NCBI RefSeq assembly: GCF_009711345.1
Contig: NZ_SMMA01000055.1
Span: 1 to 64,000, forward strand
Direction of reading: 5' to 3'
From: Pseudovibrio flavus
Lineage (GTDB): Bacteria; Pseudomonadota; Alphaproteobacteria; Rhizobiales; Stappiaceae
DNA: 64,000 nt
Part shown: positions 46,767 to 55,845 of the stretch, piece by piece
Layout: every line of letters begins with the position of its first letter
Position numbering within the stretch: the first letter of the stretch is position 1
Notes under the pieces: generated by a model
The model's input: the letters and a program-made list of their open reading frames with translations, nothing else
Told to the model about the DNA's origin: nothing
The model's database searches: none
Program-made: the position numbers and the translations under genes

Positions 46767-46868
46767 ACCCCGATCCCCTGAGAGTTTTGAAAAGAAGGCG
46801 CGAAGTATAGGGATCCGCTGCACTGAGGCAAGGGGGACGCTCTAACCTTTTTGTAGCGATTAACTCAG

Positions 46869-47081
46869 TTACGCAATTATGTCGGGTAGGAGCTGGTTTT
46901 CTAGAAGGATTATCCGGTCGCGCAGCTGTAGCTTTTTCTTTTTGAGCCGCTGTAGCTGAAGATGATCGCTGGTGCCGGAAGCTGTGAGAGCGTTGATCGC
47001 ATCATCAAGATCGCGGTGTTCGAGTCGCAAGGATGTAACGAGGGCTCTTATTTCTTCCTGATCTGTCGCGTCATCTGTCAT
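46869..47081 (-). CDS. DUF465 (YdcH) family protein, copy 1
   Basis: A 70-residue helical protein. DUF465 core: SLRLEHRDLDDAINALTASGTSDHLQLQRLKKKKLQLRDRI (in outline, residues 17-58), a two-helix hairpin with a lysine cluster. Function unknown. A second DUF465 gene lies on the other strand 330 bases away. Confidence 0.88.
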   Translation of the reverse strand: MTDDATDQEEIRALVTSLRLEHRDLDDAINALTASGTSDHLQLQRLKKKKLQLRDRIILLENQLLPDIIA

Positions 47082-47408
47082 GAAACCTCCCGGTCCTGTG
47101 GCAAGGGGTCGCAGCTATGGGTAATGCTGCGTTGCGCAGAGTATAGGCGGGATTGGCTCTACCACGCCACCGGTTTTCCATAGTGCTTACAACTTGTCGT
47201 GGCGTTTCTAAGGAGATACGTGAAATAGCGGAGACCCCTATGGTTAATTAGTGGTTTTTTGCTGGAGCACAATTACGGATAAATGGTGGCAATATGCCTA
47301 TCGTGCGTTGCGGACCTTACGGAAATTACATCCATTCCTCGTTCGACAAGCCGAGAATTTGGTGTCACACTCACTTCGTAAACGCTAATGGCAGGAGGAT
47401 TTTTATCT
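47082..47408. other. Intergenic region between divergent DUF465 genes
   Basis: About 330 bases with no gene. AT-rich in its second half (47230-47300). It should carry promoters for both DUF465 genes. No clear palindrome or RNA was found. Confidence 0.4.
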
Positions 47409-47585
47409 ATGTCCATCCAATCTCATCTGTCCGAGCTGGAACGTCGCCACGCTTCTCTTGAAAAAGAAATCGCAGTTGCTTCGCTTCACCCTTCCGCAGA
47501 CTCTTTGGAAATCGCTGAGCTCAAGCGACGGAAGCTCCAGATAAAGGACGAGATTGCCAAGCTAAAGACGGAAACGCGTCACTAA
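47409..47585 (+). CDS. DUF465 (YdcH) family protein, copy 2
   Basis: A 58-residue helical hairpin: HLSELERRHASLEKEIAVAS, then SLEIAELKRRKLQIKDEIAKL. It has the same family pattern as the copy at 46.9 kb. AGGAGG lies 10 bases before the ATG. Function unknown. Confidence 0.9.
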   Translation: MSIQSHLSELERRHASLEKEIAVASLHPSADSLEIAELKRRKLQIKDEIAKLKTETRH

Positions 47586-47895
47586 AATTTCACAGTTGAA
47601 CCCTGATATACTGGGTGTAAGCGTCATATCTCACGATGTGGCGCTTATTTTATGATTATACTTTGGTATATATAAGCTGAGCGATTGAGCAGAATTGTTG
47701 ATAAATTTAATGATACTTGCCGGTGTTGTTTGTAATTTTACGATGTTTGCGCCGTTATTCTACCATTCTTGAAGTTATTTTACTGCGGGCGACAATTTGC
47801 GCCATCTTCGTCTTTAAAACTTCTGCCTATACTGAGCTCATAACGCGGTCCAAGGCCTTTCTGTAAGGAGCGGTCCAAAAGACGGAAGAGCACCC
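47586..47895. other. AT-rich intergenic stretch
   Basis: Contains the terminator of the DUF465 gene at its left end, then about 240 bases of AT-rich DNA with no gene seen, and the probable promoter of the next gene. Confidence 0.4.
47619..47652 (+). terminator. Terminator after second DUF465 gene
   Basis: A 12-pair stem (AAGCGTCATATC with GATGTGGCGCTT, two G-U pairs), TCAC loop, followed by ATTTTAT. Confidence 0.75.
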
Positions 47896-48249
47896 ATGCA
47901 ACGATTCAATAAAAAACTCCACAAAGACGTGGCGACTATCGTGCTTGGCGCGTGCTTTGGCGCAGCTGGACTTTTCTGGGCGTTGAATAATTTTGCCGGT
48001 GGAGCTGCATCTGAAAGTGTGTCTGTTTGGCTGCTTGGTCTGATCGGCTTGGCGTTTGCCGTAAACCTTTACCTATGCCGCCATGTGGCCGTGCATCACA
48101 TGCGCCGCACTTGGTTCTTCTGGGTTTCAGTGCTGCTGGTATCGGGCGTTGTTGCTCTCATCGTGGGAGTACGCGAAAGCCCTTTTAGCGGAGAGGCTCC
48201 GCTGAGTGTGCTGCGTTATAGCTGCCTCTCGTTTACCGGCGTTGCCTAA
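47896..48249 (+). CDS. Small hypothetical membrane protein
   Basis: A 117-residue protein with three predicted transmembrane segments (residues about 13-33, 43-62 and 72-92). No family was recognised. An RRTWFFW segment lies before the third helix. GGAAGAGC lies before the ATG. It ends at a terminator. Confidence 0.75.
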   Translation: MQRFNKKLHKDVATIVLGACFGAAGLFWALNNFAGGAASESVSVWLLGLIGLAFAVNLYLCRHVAVHHMRRTWFFWVSVLLVSGVVALIVGVRESPFSGEAPLSVLRYSCLSFTGVA

Positions 48250-48282
48250 CTCTGTTTTCAAAGAGCTTAGACAAGACATTCA

Positions 48283-48307
48283 AGCGGGTCATTCGGCCCG
48301 CTTTTTT
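48283..48307 (+). terminator. Terminator between small membrane protein and TauE genes
   Basis: AGCGGG/CCCGCT stem with 8-base loop and six T; convergent genes. Confidence 0.85.
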
Positions 48308-48310
48308 ATT

Positions 48311-49066
48311 TTATGCGGTCAGACCGTCGTAAATGAGCTTCAGCGCTACGAGAAAGACCACAAAGTAGGTGATGCGGTAGTACAGCGTAACGTTGATGAT
48401 GCGCACCAGGTGAACGCCTGCATATGTGGCGATAGCTGCAAGGGGTAGCAGAACAAGCGACGTCGACAGGTTCGTTGCATCGAACTGGCCGAGCAGGAAG
48501 TAAGGTAAGACCTTCGAGAAATTGATGGTCGAGAAAAAGATGATCGCGGTGCCCGCATAAAGGACCGGCGATAGCCTCAAAGGCAACGTGTACATTTGAT
48601 AGGGCGCGCCGCCTGCGTGGGAGACAAAGCTGGTGAAGCCGGAAAGCGTTCCCCAGAACAGGCCTTTGAGCGTGTTGTGTGGTGCAGGCTCTGTCTTTTT
48701 GCGCCCACCGAGCCAATAGTTCAGCACAAACATGAGCGAAATAATGCCGACGATGAGCCGTACGTGCGACTCAGACACGTAGGATGCCGTCATCCAGCCG
48801 ATGAATACGCCTGCCAGTCCTGCCGGTATCAACATTATCAGCGTGCGCTTGTCGTAGGTGCCGCGAAAAGAGATGAGCCCGACCGCATCCATCACCAAGA
48901 GAATCGGCAGCAGGATACCGGCTGCCTGAAGCGGGGGTATCGCCAGCGAAAGAAGCGGAACACCGATCAAAGCCGCTCCACCACCCAAGCCGCCCTTGGA
49001 GATGCCGATAATCAGAACGGCAGGGATCGCGCAGAGGTAAAAGACGGGATCGGCAATAGGTAGCAT
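48311..49066 (-). CDS. TauE/SafE-family sulfite/anion exporter
   Basis: An inner-membrane transporter of the TauE/SafE (DUF81) family. The 251 residues from ATG 49066 (GTG 49108 is an alternative) show about eight hydrophobic helices. The family motif GISKGGLGGGAALIGVPLLSL appears near the start and again as FTSFVSHAGGAPYQMYTLPL in the second half. Substrate (sulfite, sulfoacetate or another anion) is not decided. Confidence 0.9.
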   Translation of the reverse strand: MLPIADPVFYLCAIPAVLIIGISKGGLGGGAALIGVPLLSLAIPPLQAAGILLPILLVMDAVGLISFRGTYDKRTLIMLIPAGLAGVFIGWMTASYVSESHVRLIVGIISLMFVLNYWLGGRKKTEPAPHNTLKGLFWGTLSGFTSFVSHAGGAPYQMYTLPLRLSPVLYAGTAIIFFSTINFSKVLPYFLLGQFDATNLSTSLVLLPLAAIATYAGVHLVRIINVTLYYRITYFVVFLVALKLIYDGLTA

Positions 49067-49275
49067 TTTTCGCTCAAGATAATCTGGGGTGGTGCCCTTC
49101 TGTGTCACGGGTAGCCAACTTCTTCAAGACCCAAAGGAAAGGAACAGCCGAACTCATTCCATTTTCCAATGTCTAGCCTCTTGCCTTAGCGTCACTCTCT
49201 GGCCACTCTAGGGGAACGGAGGTAGCTGGTTGGAGGTCGCTGGCTGCATATGTGGACATGGGAGGTGGACCGCAA

Positions 49276-51189
49276 ATGGTAAGCCATTACAAAGAAGTCT
49301 ATGAAGACTGGAAGGCAAACCCTGAGGAGTTTTGGGAAACTGCTGCGGGCGCGATTGATTGGCTGGAGCCATGGTCAAAGGTATTTGATGGGTCCCGAGG
49401 GGCGTATGGGCGCTGGTTTGTGGGGGCGCACACCAATACTTGCTACAATTGCCTAGACCGTCATGTGGAGCGCGGCCGCCCCGGTCAGCCTGCTCTTATT
49501 TACGATAGTCCTGTCACCGGCACCAAGAAGACCTACACCTATTCCGAGCTACTGGATCAGGTAAGTGCCATGGCCGCGCTTATGGAGCGTCACGGCGTAG
49601 CGAAGGGCGACCGCGTTCTCATTTATATGCCGATGGTGCCGGAAGCCGTTATGGCGATGCTAGCGTGCGCGCGTATCGGAGCTATCCATTCCGTAGTCTT
49701 TGGCGGATTTGCTGCACAGGAACTGGCAACGCGTATTGAAGATGCCAAGCCAAAGCTTGTTGTTGCTGCGTCTTGCGGGTTGGAGCCGGGGAGGGTGGTT
49801 GAATACAAGCCGCTATTGGATGAAGCGATCGCGCTTTGTGATTTCCAACCGGACGCTTGTTTTATTCTTCAGCGCAAGCAGTGCATTGCTTCCATGGTGC
49901 CGGGAAGGGATTATGACCTTGGCGACATGATGACAGAAGCTCTCCGCGAAGGGCTGACTACTCCGTGTGTTCCTGTTGCTGCCACCGATCCCCTTTATAT
50001 TCTCTACACCTCCGGCACGACTGGCCAGCCTAAAGGCGTGGTACGTGATAACGGCGGTCACATGGTGGCTCTCAAGTGGAGCATGGGCCATCTATACGGT
50101 GTAGAGCCGGGTGAAGTGTTCTGGGCGGCCTCTGATGTAGGCTGGGTCGTTGGTCACTCCTACATTGTATATGCGCCTTTGCTGCATGGAGCGACAACGC
50201 TGCTTTATGAAGGTAAACCGGTGGGAACGCCGGATGCTGGTGCTTTCTGGCGTGTGATTAGCGAGCACTCTGTCTCTTGCCTGTTCACCGCGCCGACCGC
50301 CTTCCGTGCCATTAAGAAGGAAGACCCAGAGGCCAAGTTCCTTTCCAAATACTCGCTGAGCAGCTTGCGTTCCTTGTTCTTGGCAGGTGAGCGGGCCGAT
50401 CCGGATACGCTTGAGTGGGCAGAGGAAATTCTGGGTGTTCCTGTTATCGACCATTGGTGGCAGACGGAGACCGGATGGTGCATTGCCGGAAACCCGCTGG
50501 GCCTTGGCAAACTACCGGTGAAGGTTGGTTCTTCCACTGTGCCTATGCCGGGCTATGATGTGCAGGTTCTCGATGATGCCGGTCATCCTGTTGCTGCGAA
50601 TACCCTTGGCAATATCGTTGTTAAGCTGCCTCTTCCTCCGGGCTGTCTGCCGACCCTGTGGAACGCCGAGGAACGCTTTAAAGAGGCGTATCTCAACGAG
50701 TTCCCCGGTTACTACAAGACCTCGGATGCAGGAACGATTGATGAAGATGGCTACCTCTTCATCATGGCTCGTACTGACGACATTATTAATGTTGCCGGAC
50801 ACAGGCTCTCTACAGGCGCCATGGAAGAGGTGCTCGCCAGCCATCAAGATGTTGCCGAGTGTGCGGTGATTGGCATTACGGACAAGCTGAAGGGGCAGTT
50901 GCCTTGCGGAATGGTGGTGCTGAAGTCTGGAGTGGAGCGAGAGCCGGAAGTTGTCGAGAAGGAGCTTATTACCCTTGTTCGTCAGCAAATCGGTCCAGTA
51001 GCTGCCTTCAAGCTGGCTGTTGTGGTTGAGAGACTTCCAAAAACGCGATCAGGCAAGATCCTGCGCGGTACTATGCGCTCTATAGCCGATGGCGTTACCT
51101 ACAAGATGCCCGCAACCATTGATGATCCGGTGATCTTGCAGGAGATTGAGGAAAAACTCGCTGGGAAAGGTCTGACAAAAGCCCTTTAG
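49276..51189 (+). CDS. prpE: Propionyl-CoA (acyl-CoA) synthetase
   Basis: AMP-forming ligase of the acetyl/propionyl-CoA synthetase group, activating propionate with ATP and CoA. The 637 residues hold the adenylate motif YTSGTTGQPKGVVRDNGGH near residue 250 (VVRDNGGH is typical of propionyl-CoA ligases), DHWWQTETGW, TDDIINVAGHRLSTG, and the regulated catalytic lysine in KTRSGKILRGTMR near residue 590. ATG 49276 is chosen since GGGAGGTGG precedes it; 24 bases upstream are open. Monocistronic. Confidence 0.94.
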   Translation: MVSHYKEVYEDWKANPEEFWETAAGAIDWLEPWSKVFDGSRGAYGRWFVGAHTNTCYNCLDRHVERGRPGQPALIYDSPVTGTKKTYTYSELLDQVSAMAALMERHGVAKGDRVLIYMPMVPEAVMAMLACARIGAIHSVVFGGFAAQELATRIEDAKPKLVVAASCGLEPGRVVEYKPLLDEAIALCDFQPDACFILQRKQCIASMVPGRDYDLGDMMTEALREGLTTPCVPVAATDPLYILYTSGTTGQPKGVVRDNGGHMVALKWSMGHLYGVEPGEVFWAASDVGWVVGHSYIVYAPLLHGATTLLYEGKPVGTPDAGAFWRVISEHSVSCLFTAPTAFRAIKKEDPEAKFLSKYSLSSLRSLFLAGERADPDTLEWAEEILGVPVIDHWWQTETGWCIAGNPLGLGKLPVKVGSSTVPMPGYDVQVLDDAGHPVAANTLGNIVVKLPLPPGCLPTLWNAEERFKEAYLNEFPGYYKTSDAGTIDEDGYLFIMARTDDIINVAGHRLSTGAMEEVLASHQDVAECAVIGITDKLKGQLPCGMVVLKSGVEREPEVVEKELITLVRQQIGPVAAFKLAVVVERLPKTRSGKILRGTMRSIADGVTYKMPATIDDPVILQEIEEKLAGKGLTKAL

Positions 51190-51221
51190 CCCAATGAAAT
51201 TTCTTCTGTAATTTTGATTAG

Positions 51222-51255
51222 AGAAAGCCGGAGATTTCCGGCTTTCTACGTTCTT
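51222..51255 (+). terminator. Stem-loop terminator after prpE
   Basis: A 10-bp perfect stem (AGAAAGCCGG/CCGGCTTTCT) with AGATTT loop; the following T-run is interrupted (ACGTTCTTTT). Confidence 0.6.
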
Positions 51256-51359
51256 TTGGGTGCGGTTTGTCCACGATAGACAACCCTTGGCGTCGACAGC
51301 GCCAATGGAAAAGACTAAGGTTGCGCCGTTTTTGCTGATTTACACGGAGTTATCTTATC

Positions 51360-52151
51360 GTGACGCTTGAGAATAAAGTTGCCATCGTCACAGGTGCCGC
51401 CAAAGGCATAGGCTATGCGATTGCAAAGAGATTTGTCGAAGCCGGCGCGAAAGTAATGCTCGCTGATATTGACGAAAAAGCTGGCGAAGCTGTTGAAGCT
51501 GAACTGAGCGAGCTTGGTCAGGTTTCCTATATTCATTGCAATGTTGCAGAGCGTTTGGGCGTGCGCAACATGGTGGCCGCTACCATCGATGCATTCGGTG
51601 ATGTCGATATTCTGGTCAACAACGCTGGCATTGCCATTGCCGGTGACTTCTTGGAGATCAAAGAGGAAGAGTTTGACGAGGTTATGAGTGTTAACCTCAA
51701 AGGTCCTTTCCTTTGCACGCAGGTTGTTGCCCGCAACATGGTTGAGCGGGTTAACGAAGGCGGTGCGCCGGGCTGTATTATCAATATCTCGTCGATCAAT
51801 GCGGTTCTGGGTATCGAGAACCAGTTGCCTTACTCTGTGTCTAAAGGTGGTTTGAGCCAGCTGACACGCGTTTCCTCGTTGGCTCTGGCCAAATACGGCA
51901 TTCGCGTAAACGCCATTGGCCCAGGCTCTATCGATACTGAGATGCTCGCCTCTATCAACGATAGCAGCGAGAAGATGAATGTTGTGCTTTCTCGCACGCC
52001 GCTGGGCCGCTTGGGCAAAGCAGAGGAAATCGCCGCCGTTGCTGCATTCCTTGCCTCTGACGAAGCAAGCTACATTACCGGACAGACGATTTATGCCGAT
52101 GGTGGCCGTCTGCCGTTGAACTATATTGTTACCTCTGGCGACGACAACTAA
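51360..52151 (+). CDS. Short-chain dehydrogenase/reductase
   Basis: A 263-residue classical SDR with GTG start at 51360. NAD(P)-binding TGAAKGIGYAIAK, the NNAGIAIAGD motif, catalytic Ser in IINISSINAV and the YSVSKGG Tyr-Lys pair are present, followed by PGSIDTEM and a GQTIYADGGRLPLNY end. Asp in the MLADIDEKAG region suggests NAD preference. Substrate not known. It converges and overlaps by 4 bases with the ABC transporter gene. Confidence 0.93.
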   Translation: MTLENKVAIVTGAAKGIGYAIAKRFVEAGAKVMLADIDEKAGEAVEAELSELGQVSYIHCNVAERLGVRNMVAATIDAFGDVDILVNNAGIAIAGDFLEIKEEEFDEVMSVNLKGPFLCTQVVARNMVERVNEGGAPGCIINISSINAVLGIENQLPYSVSKGGLSQLTRVSSLALAKYGIRVNAIGPGSIDTEMLASINDSSEKMNVVLSRTPLGRLGKAEEIAAVAAFLASDEASYITGQTIYADGGRLPLNYIVTSGDDN

Positions 52152-53941
52152 TCAGAGTTCTGCATTGCTGCATTGCCCGAATCGAACTGCATTCGGGCAA
52201 GCTTTGCATAAAGCCCGCCCTTCTGGATCAGGGACGCATGGGTTCCTGATTCCACAATGCCACCGTTTTCCATCACAATAATTCTGTCGGCTTTGAGCAC
52301 CGTTGCAAGGCGATGAGCGATTACGAGTGTCGTTCTACCCTTCATGAGTTCTTCAAGGGCTGTCTGTACAAGGGTTTCACTTTCGGCATCCAGCGCACTT
52401 GTGGCTTCATCAAGCAACAGCACCGGCGCGTCTTTCAAAATGGCGCGTGCAATGGCGATGCGCTGACGTTGTCCGCCTGAAAGGGTAAAGCCCCGCTCAC
52501 CAATAATGGTGTCGTAGCCTTCTTCCATTTTGACAATGAACTCGTCAGCACGGGCAAGTTTGCCTGCTCGTTCTACGTCTTCGCGGCTGGCATGCGGCGA
52601 CCCGTAGGCGATGTTGTCGGCAACGCTCATAGCGAAGATAGCTGTATCTTGCGGAACCAACGCGATCTGATCCCGCAGTTCATGGAGTGGCAGAGATGTG
52701 AGGTCTTTCCCGTCCAAAGTGATGCGGCCCTCAGAAGGGTCATAGAAACGCATCAATAGCTGGAAGAGGGTTGATTTACCCGCGCCGCTTGGGCCAACGA
52801 TTGCAACATTCTCGCCATTGCGAATGTGCAGGCTGATGTTTTCCAGAACGCTGAGGGATGTAGAGGTTGGATATGAGAAGCCCACGCCTTCAAAAGCGAT
52901 TGCACCTCTTACAGCACCTGCAAAGTGCTGCGGGGTGCTTGGCTCGGCGATGTCCGGCTCAATGGCCAGTAGCTCGGATAGGCGCTCGGCCGCGCCCGCT
53001 GCCTGTGAAAGCTCGCCCCAAACCTGTGCAAGGGAGCTAACCCCGCCAGCGGCCATGATGGAGTAGATGAGAAACTGTGTTAGCTCACCGCCGGACATGG
53101 TGCCGTCGATGACCGAAAGCGCGCCTATCCACAGCACCGACACAATGCTGAGGGTAACCACCAGCATGATTGTTGCGATGAGGATTGAACGGGCACGGGT
53201 TGCGAAGATTGCCGCAGAAAAGGCGGTCTGTGTATCGTTTTCGAACCGGTCGGAGACCTGCTTTTCTGCTGTGAAGGCTTGCAGGGTGCGCACTGCGCCA
53301 AGGGCCTCTGTGGCGTAGGCGAGGGCATCAGCAAGCGAATCCTGCGCCGTACGTGAGCGCTGTCTGACAGATCTGCCGAACGCGATGAGCGGCAGGACGA
53401 CCAAGGGAATCGCCAGCAGCACGATAGCTGAGAGCTTTGGGCTGGTGACCACCATCATACCGGCAGCGCCGATGAGCAAAAGCACCTGTCGCATAGCAAT
53501 GGAGGCACTAGCGCCGAAGGCAGACTTGATAAGCGTGGTGTCGGCAGACAGGCGAGAGATGATCTCTCCGGAGCGAGTCTTATCGAAGAACGAGGGGCTT
53601 AGCTCTGTGAGGTGGCGGAAGACCGCCGAGCGCAACTCTGCAACAGCCCGCTCGCCGATCCACATAACCAGATAGTAGCGGCTGGCGCTGGCTACGGCGA
53701 GTGCGCCGCCTACGAGGATAATTACGAGGAAATATTGGTCGATTGCGGCAGCGCTTCCAGCGTCAAAGCCCAGATCAATCATCTGCCTTAAGGCAACAGG
53801 TAGCACTAGGGTAAGGCCAGCAGCTGCAACAAGTGCAGCGATTGCGCCATAAACTCGCCCTTTGTAATGCATAAGAAATGGCAGAAGTGCGAGTAATGGC
53901 TTGAGGGATATACGGGGCTTAACCGGTTCAGCCTGCGACAT
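52148..53941 (-). CDS. ABC exporter, MsbA-like fused TMD-NBD
   Basis: A 597-residue half-transporter. Six transmembrane helices lie in residues about 25-310 (PLLALLPFLMHYKGRVYGAIAALVA begins the first). The nucleotide-binding domain has Walker A GPSGAGKSTLFQ, Q-loop LVPQDTAIF, signature LSGGQRQRIAIARAIL and Walker B VLLLDEATSALDAESE, near residues 385-530. It should dimerise. Substrate is open; lipid or multidrug export is typical. ATG 53941 is preferred to TTG 53962. Confidence 0.94.
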   Translation of the reverse strand: MSQAEPVKPRISLKPLLALLPFLMHYKGRVYGAIAALVAAAGLTLVLPVALRQMIDLGFDAGSAAAIDQYFLVIILVGGALAVASASRYYLVMWIGERAVAELRSAVFRHLTELSPSFFDKTRSGEIISRLSADTTLIKSAFGASASIAMRQVLLLIGAAGMMVVTSPKLSAIVLLAIPLVVLPLIAFGRSVRQRSRTAQDSLADALAYATEALGAVRTLQAFTAEKQVSDRFENDTQTAFSAAIFATRARSILIATIMLVVTLSIVSVLWIGALSVIDGTMSGGELTQFLIYSIMAAGGVSSLAQVWGELSQAAGAAERLSELLAIEPDIAEPSTPQHFAGAVRGAIAFEGVGFSYPTSTSLSVLENISLHIRNGENVAIVGPSGAGKSTLFQLLMRFYDPSEGRITLDGKDLTSLPLHELRDQIALVPQDTAIFAMSVADNIAYGSPHASREDVERAGKLARADEFIVKMEEGYDTIIGERGFTLSGGQRQRIAIARAILKDAPVLLLDEATSALDAESETLVQTALEELMKGRTTLVIAHRLATVLKADRIIVMENGGIVESGTHASLIQKGGLYAKLARMQFDSGNAAMQNSD

Positions 53942-54199
53942 GTATTTGGCGACCTCGATCAATCAGGAAGGGTGTCTTTCGGTGCTCCTATGAGAACTGT
54001 AGTCTCGAAAGACAATTTGCAAGCCGATTCTCTTAAAACACATGGCTTAAACCTCTTGTAACACGGGGAGCTATAGGTTATAGACGCCCTCACTATTTTA
54101 GCTGCCTCCTTGAACGAGGTCGGCTTTGCTTGAGTAATTGCGGATTGAGCCAGCCTGACCGGTTTTGCGGAGGCGGGGCTGACGCTGAAAGGACTGGCT

Positions 54200-54424
54200 A
54201 TGAAACAGGATATCCATCCAGACTACCACACCATCACTGTAAAGATGGTTGATGGCTCTGAATACACCACTCGTTCTACCTACGGTTCCGCAGGTGACGT
54301 GCTGAACCTCGACATCGACCCAAGCTCTCACCCAGCTTGGACCGGCGGCGACCGTCAGCTGATGGACCGCGATGGTCGCGTATCCAAGTTCAAGAACAAA
54401 TTCGGTGGCTTCCTCGGCGCATAA
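54200..54424 (+). CDS. rpmE: 50S ribosomal protein L31, cysteine-free
   Basis: A 74-residue L31 beginning [20 protein letters not shown] and ending [12 protein letters not shown]. The zinc-binding cysteines of the classical form are absent. The 120 bases before it contain pairable segments (GCCTCC/GGAGGC-type and CAGCC/GGGCTG) that might be a leader, not analysed further. AAAGG precedes the ATG. In relatives it lies near rcdA; here an FRG gene sits between. Confidence 0.96.
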   Translation: MKQDIHPDYHTITVKMVDGSEYTTRSTYGSAGDVLNLDIDPSSHPAWTGGDRQLMDRDGRVSKFKNKFGGFLGA

Positions 54425-54456
54425 TCGCCACGAAGACACGACGAAGTCGTTCGAAA

Positions 54457-54485
54457 AACCCCGCTGCTTGCAGCGGGGTTTTTTA
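54457..54485. terminator. Bidirectional terminator after rpmE
   Basis: AACCCCGCTG/CAGCGGGGTT stem, CTTG loop, T-run on the plus strand and AAAAA before it (T-run on minus), between convergent rpmE and FRG genes. Confidence 0.93.
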
Positions 54486-55745
54486 TTGCTCGTTTGTCTG
54501 CGGTGTTTCAGAGGCGCTGGCGTGCATTTCTCGTATCAGCTCCATATCCTGCTCATCGTAGAGCTCAGCGCTCTGGTTGCTGCCGTATGGGCGTTCTAGC
54601 CGCGGTAGGGTGAGCGTAAAGTTCTCTGATCCTCGAATCTGCCATGGCTGTGGTTTGTGGGCAGGGGTGCCCGCTTGCGTTCGCGGTCTTATGCCCAGCC
54701 TGTCCAGCTCTGTGCGGATGCGGTGTACGGCGTCGGGCGAGATCAGGAACTTCTTCATGAACTGGCAAAAACGGGTCGCCTGCATATGCTCGTTGAGTTG
54801 ATAAAGCTCGATGGGCTCTGGCAGAAAGTTCCATTGCCCAGGCATACGGCTGTTTTTGTTTCTATCGAAATTCCGGTTCTTTAGCTCAGGGTTTCGAGTG
54901 GTCTCGAAGTATTTGAGTTTGCCGCCGTGGAGGGTGAACAGCGTTCCTGCCGGGTCCTGAGTGGAATAGACAGCGATGGGCGCGGCAAGATTACGAAGGA
55001 AATCCGGAGGCGGTTGGCCTTCGGTGCTTTCAAGCGCTTCTATCATCTGCAGGCACTTCTGATCCAAGCGAAGGGCCGGCGCGCGCAGGGCAGTTGCTAT
55101 AACGTCTTCTGTATAAAGGCTAATTGCCTGAGTGACGCGCAGGATGACATCCAGCTCATCCTCCACGAACAACTCTGCATGGGTCAGCACAGCAGAGGTT
55201 TGCATATTCAGCCGGTAAGCGTTGAGGATGTAGATTGCCGGCATATCGCTACTACCCTTGGGCGACGAAGACACTGTGCCGTTATCAGACATCTGCGTTT
55301 GCGTGATGTAGCTTTCTATCGCCGTTGCGGTGGCTTCCAATATGTTTCCCGTCCATTCCAGAAGACGCGTTGGAAGGCCATCGTTCAACATACCTTCCAG
55401 CATTCTCAAGGAGAGTTTGCCGTCCCTGCTTGAATTAAGGTATTGAGCTGTCAGGTTGTTTTCTTCCAAGTGGCTGCTTTGGCCATGCTTGAACTGGCGG
55501 AAAATGGAGGGCGTTGCCGTTTGGTTTGCATCGCCATCACCGCGGAACCATAGGCCCGCAGAAAACGGGCGAGGGAAACGGTCGTCGGTGTATCCTACTG
55601 GGGCAACCGGATCAGGTCCCAGTACATCCGAGAGGTAATCGTAGGGTCGTTGCAAGATCTCAAGAATGTCAGAGACGGATTCTATGAGGACGGCTTGCTC
55701 ATCAACGGTATAAGTGCTGGATGCTTCCAAGGTCAGGCCGTTCAA
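54483..55745 (-). CDS. FRG-domain protein of unknown function
   Basis: A 420-residue cytoplasmic protein. Its FRG domain is recognised by LWFRG (FRG at 67-69), an Arg-containing segment about 15 residues later, the EENNLTAQY stretch and GLPTRLLEW at 123-131, which together form the domain's invariant core. The later part (KKFLISPDAVHRIRTELDRLGI) is also typical of this group. FRG domains occur in phage-defence and toxin-like genes, but their activity is unresolved. The TTG at 55745 is taken as start as GGGAGA lies seven bases upstream and no ATG follows for 114 codons. A possible stand-alone accessory gene between rpmE and rcdA. Confidence 0.85.
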   Translation of the reverse strand: MNGLTLEASSTYTVDEQAVLIESVSDILEILQRPYDYLSDVLGPDPVAPVGYTDDRFPRPFSAGLWFRGDGDANQTATPSIFRQFKHGQSSHLEENNLTAQYLNSSRDGKLSLRMLEGMLNDGLPTRLLEWTGNILEATATAIESYITQTQMSDNGTVSSSPKGSSDMPAIYILNAYRLNMQTSAVLTHAELFVEDELDVILRVTQAISLYTEDVIATALRAPALRLDQKCLQMIEALESTEGQPPPDFLRNLAAPIAVYSTQDPAGTLFTLHGGKLKYFETTRNPELKNRNFDRNKNSRMPGQWNFLPEPIELYQLNEHMQATRFCQFMKKFLISPDAVHRIRTELDRLGIRPRTQAGTPAHKPQPWQIRGSENFTLTLPRLERPYGSNQSAELYDEQDMELIREMHASASETPQTNEQ

Positions 55746-55845
55746 ACGGGATCTCCCAGTTCCTACCTAAGACTTCACCAGCGAAGTTTAGTGGAGCATC
55801 CCGTTGTTGTGGCCTCCCGAAATGTCGGAGGTTCTGGCGTTGCTT

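Noticed and set aside
54000-54199. Known L31 leader riboregulator
   Set aside because: Some pairable segments exist but I could not match any described L31 leader class.
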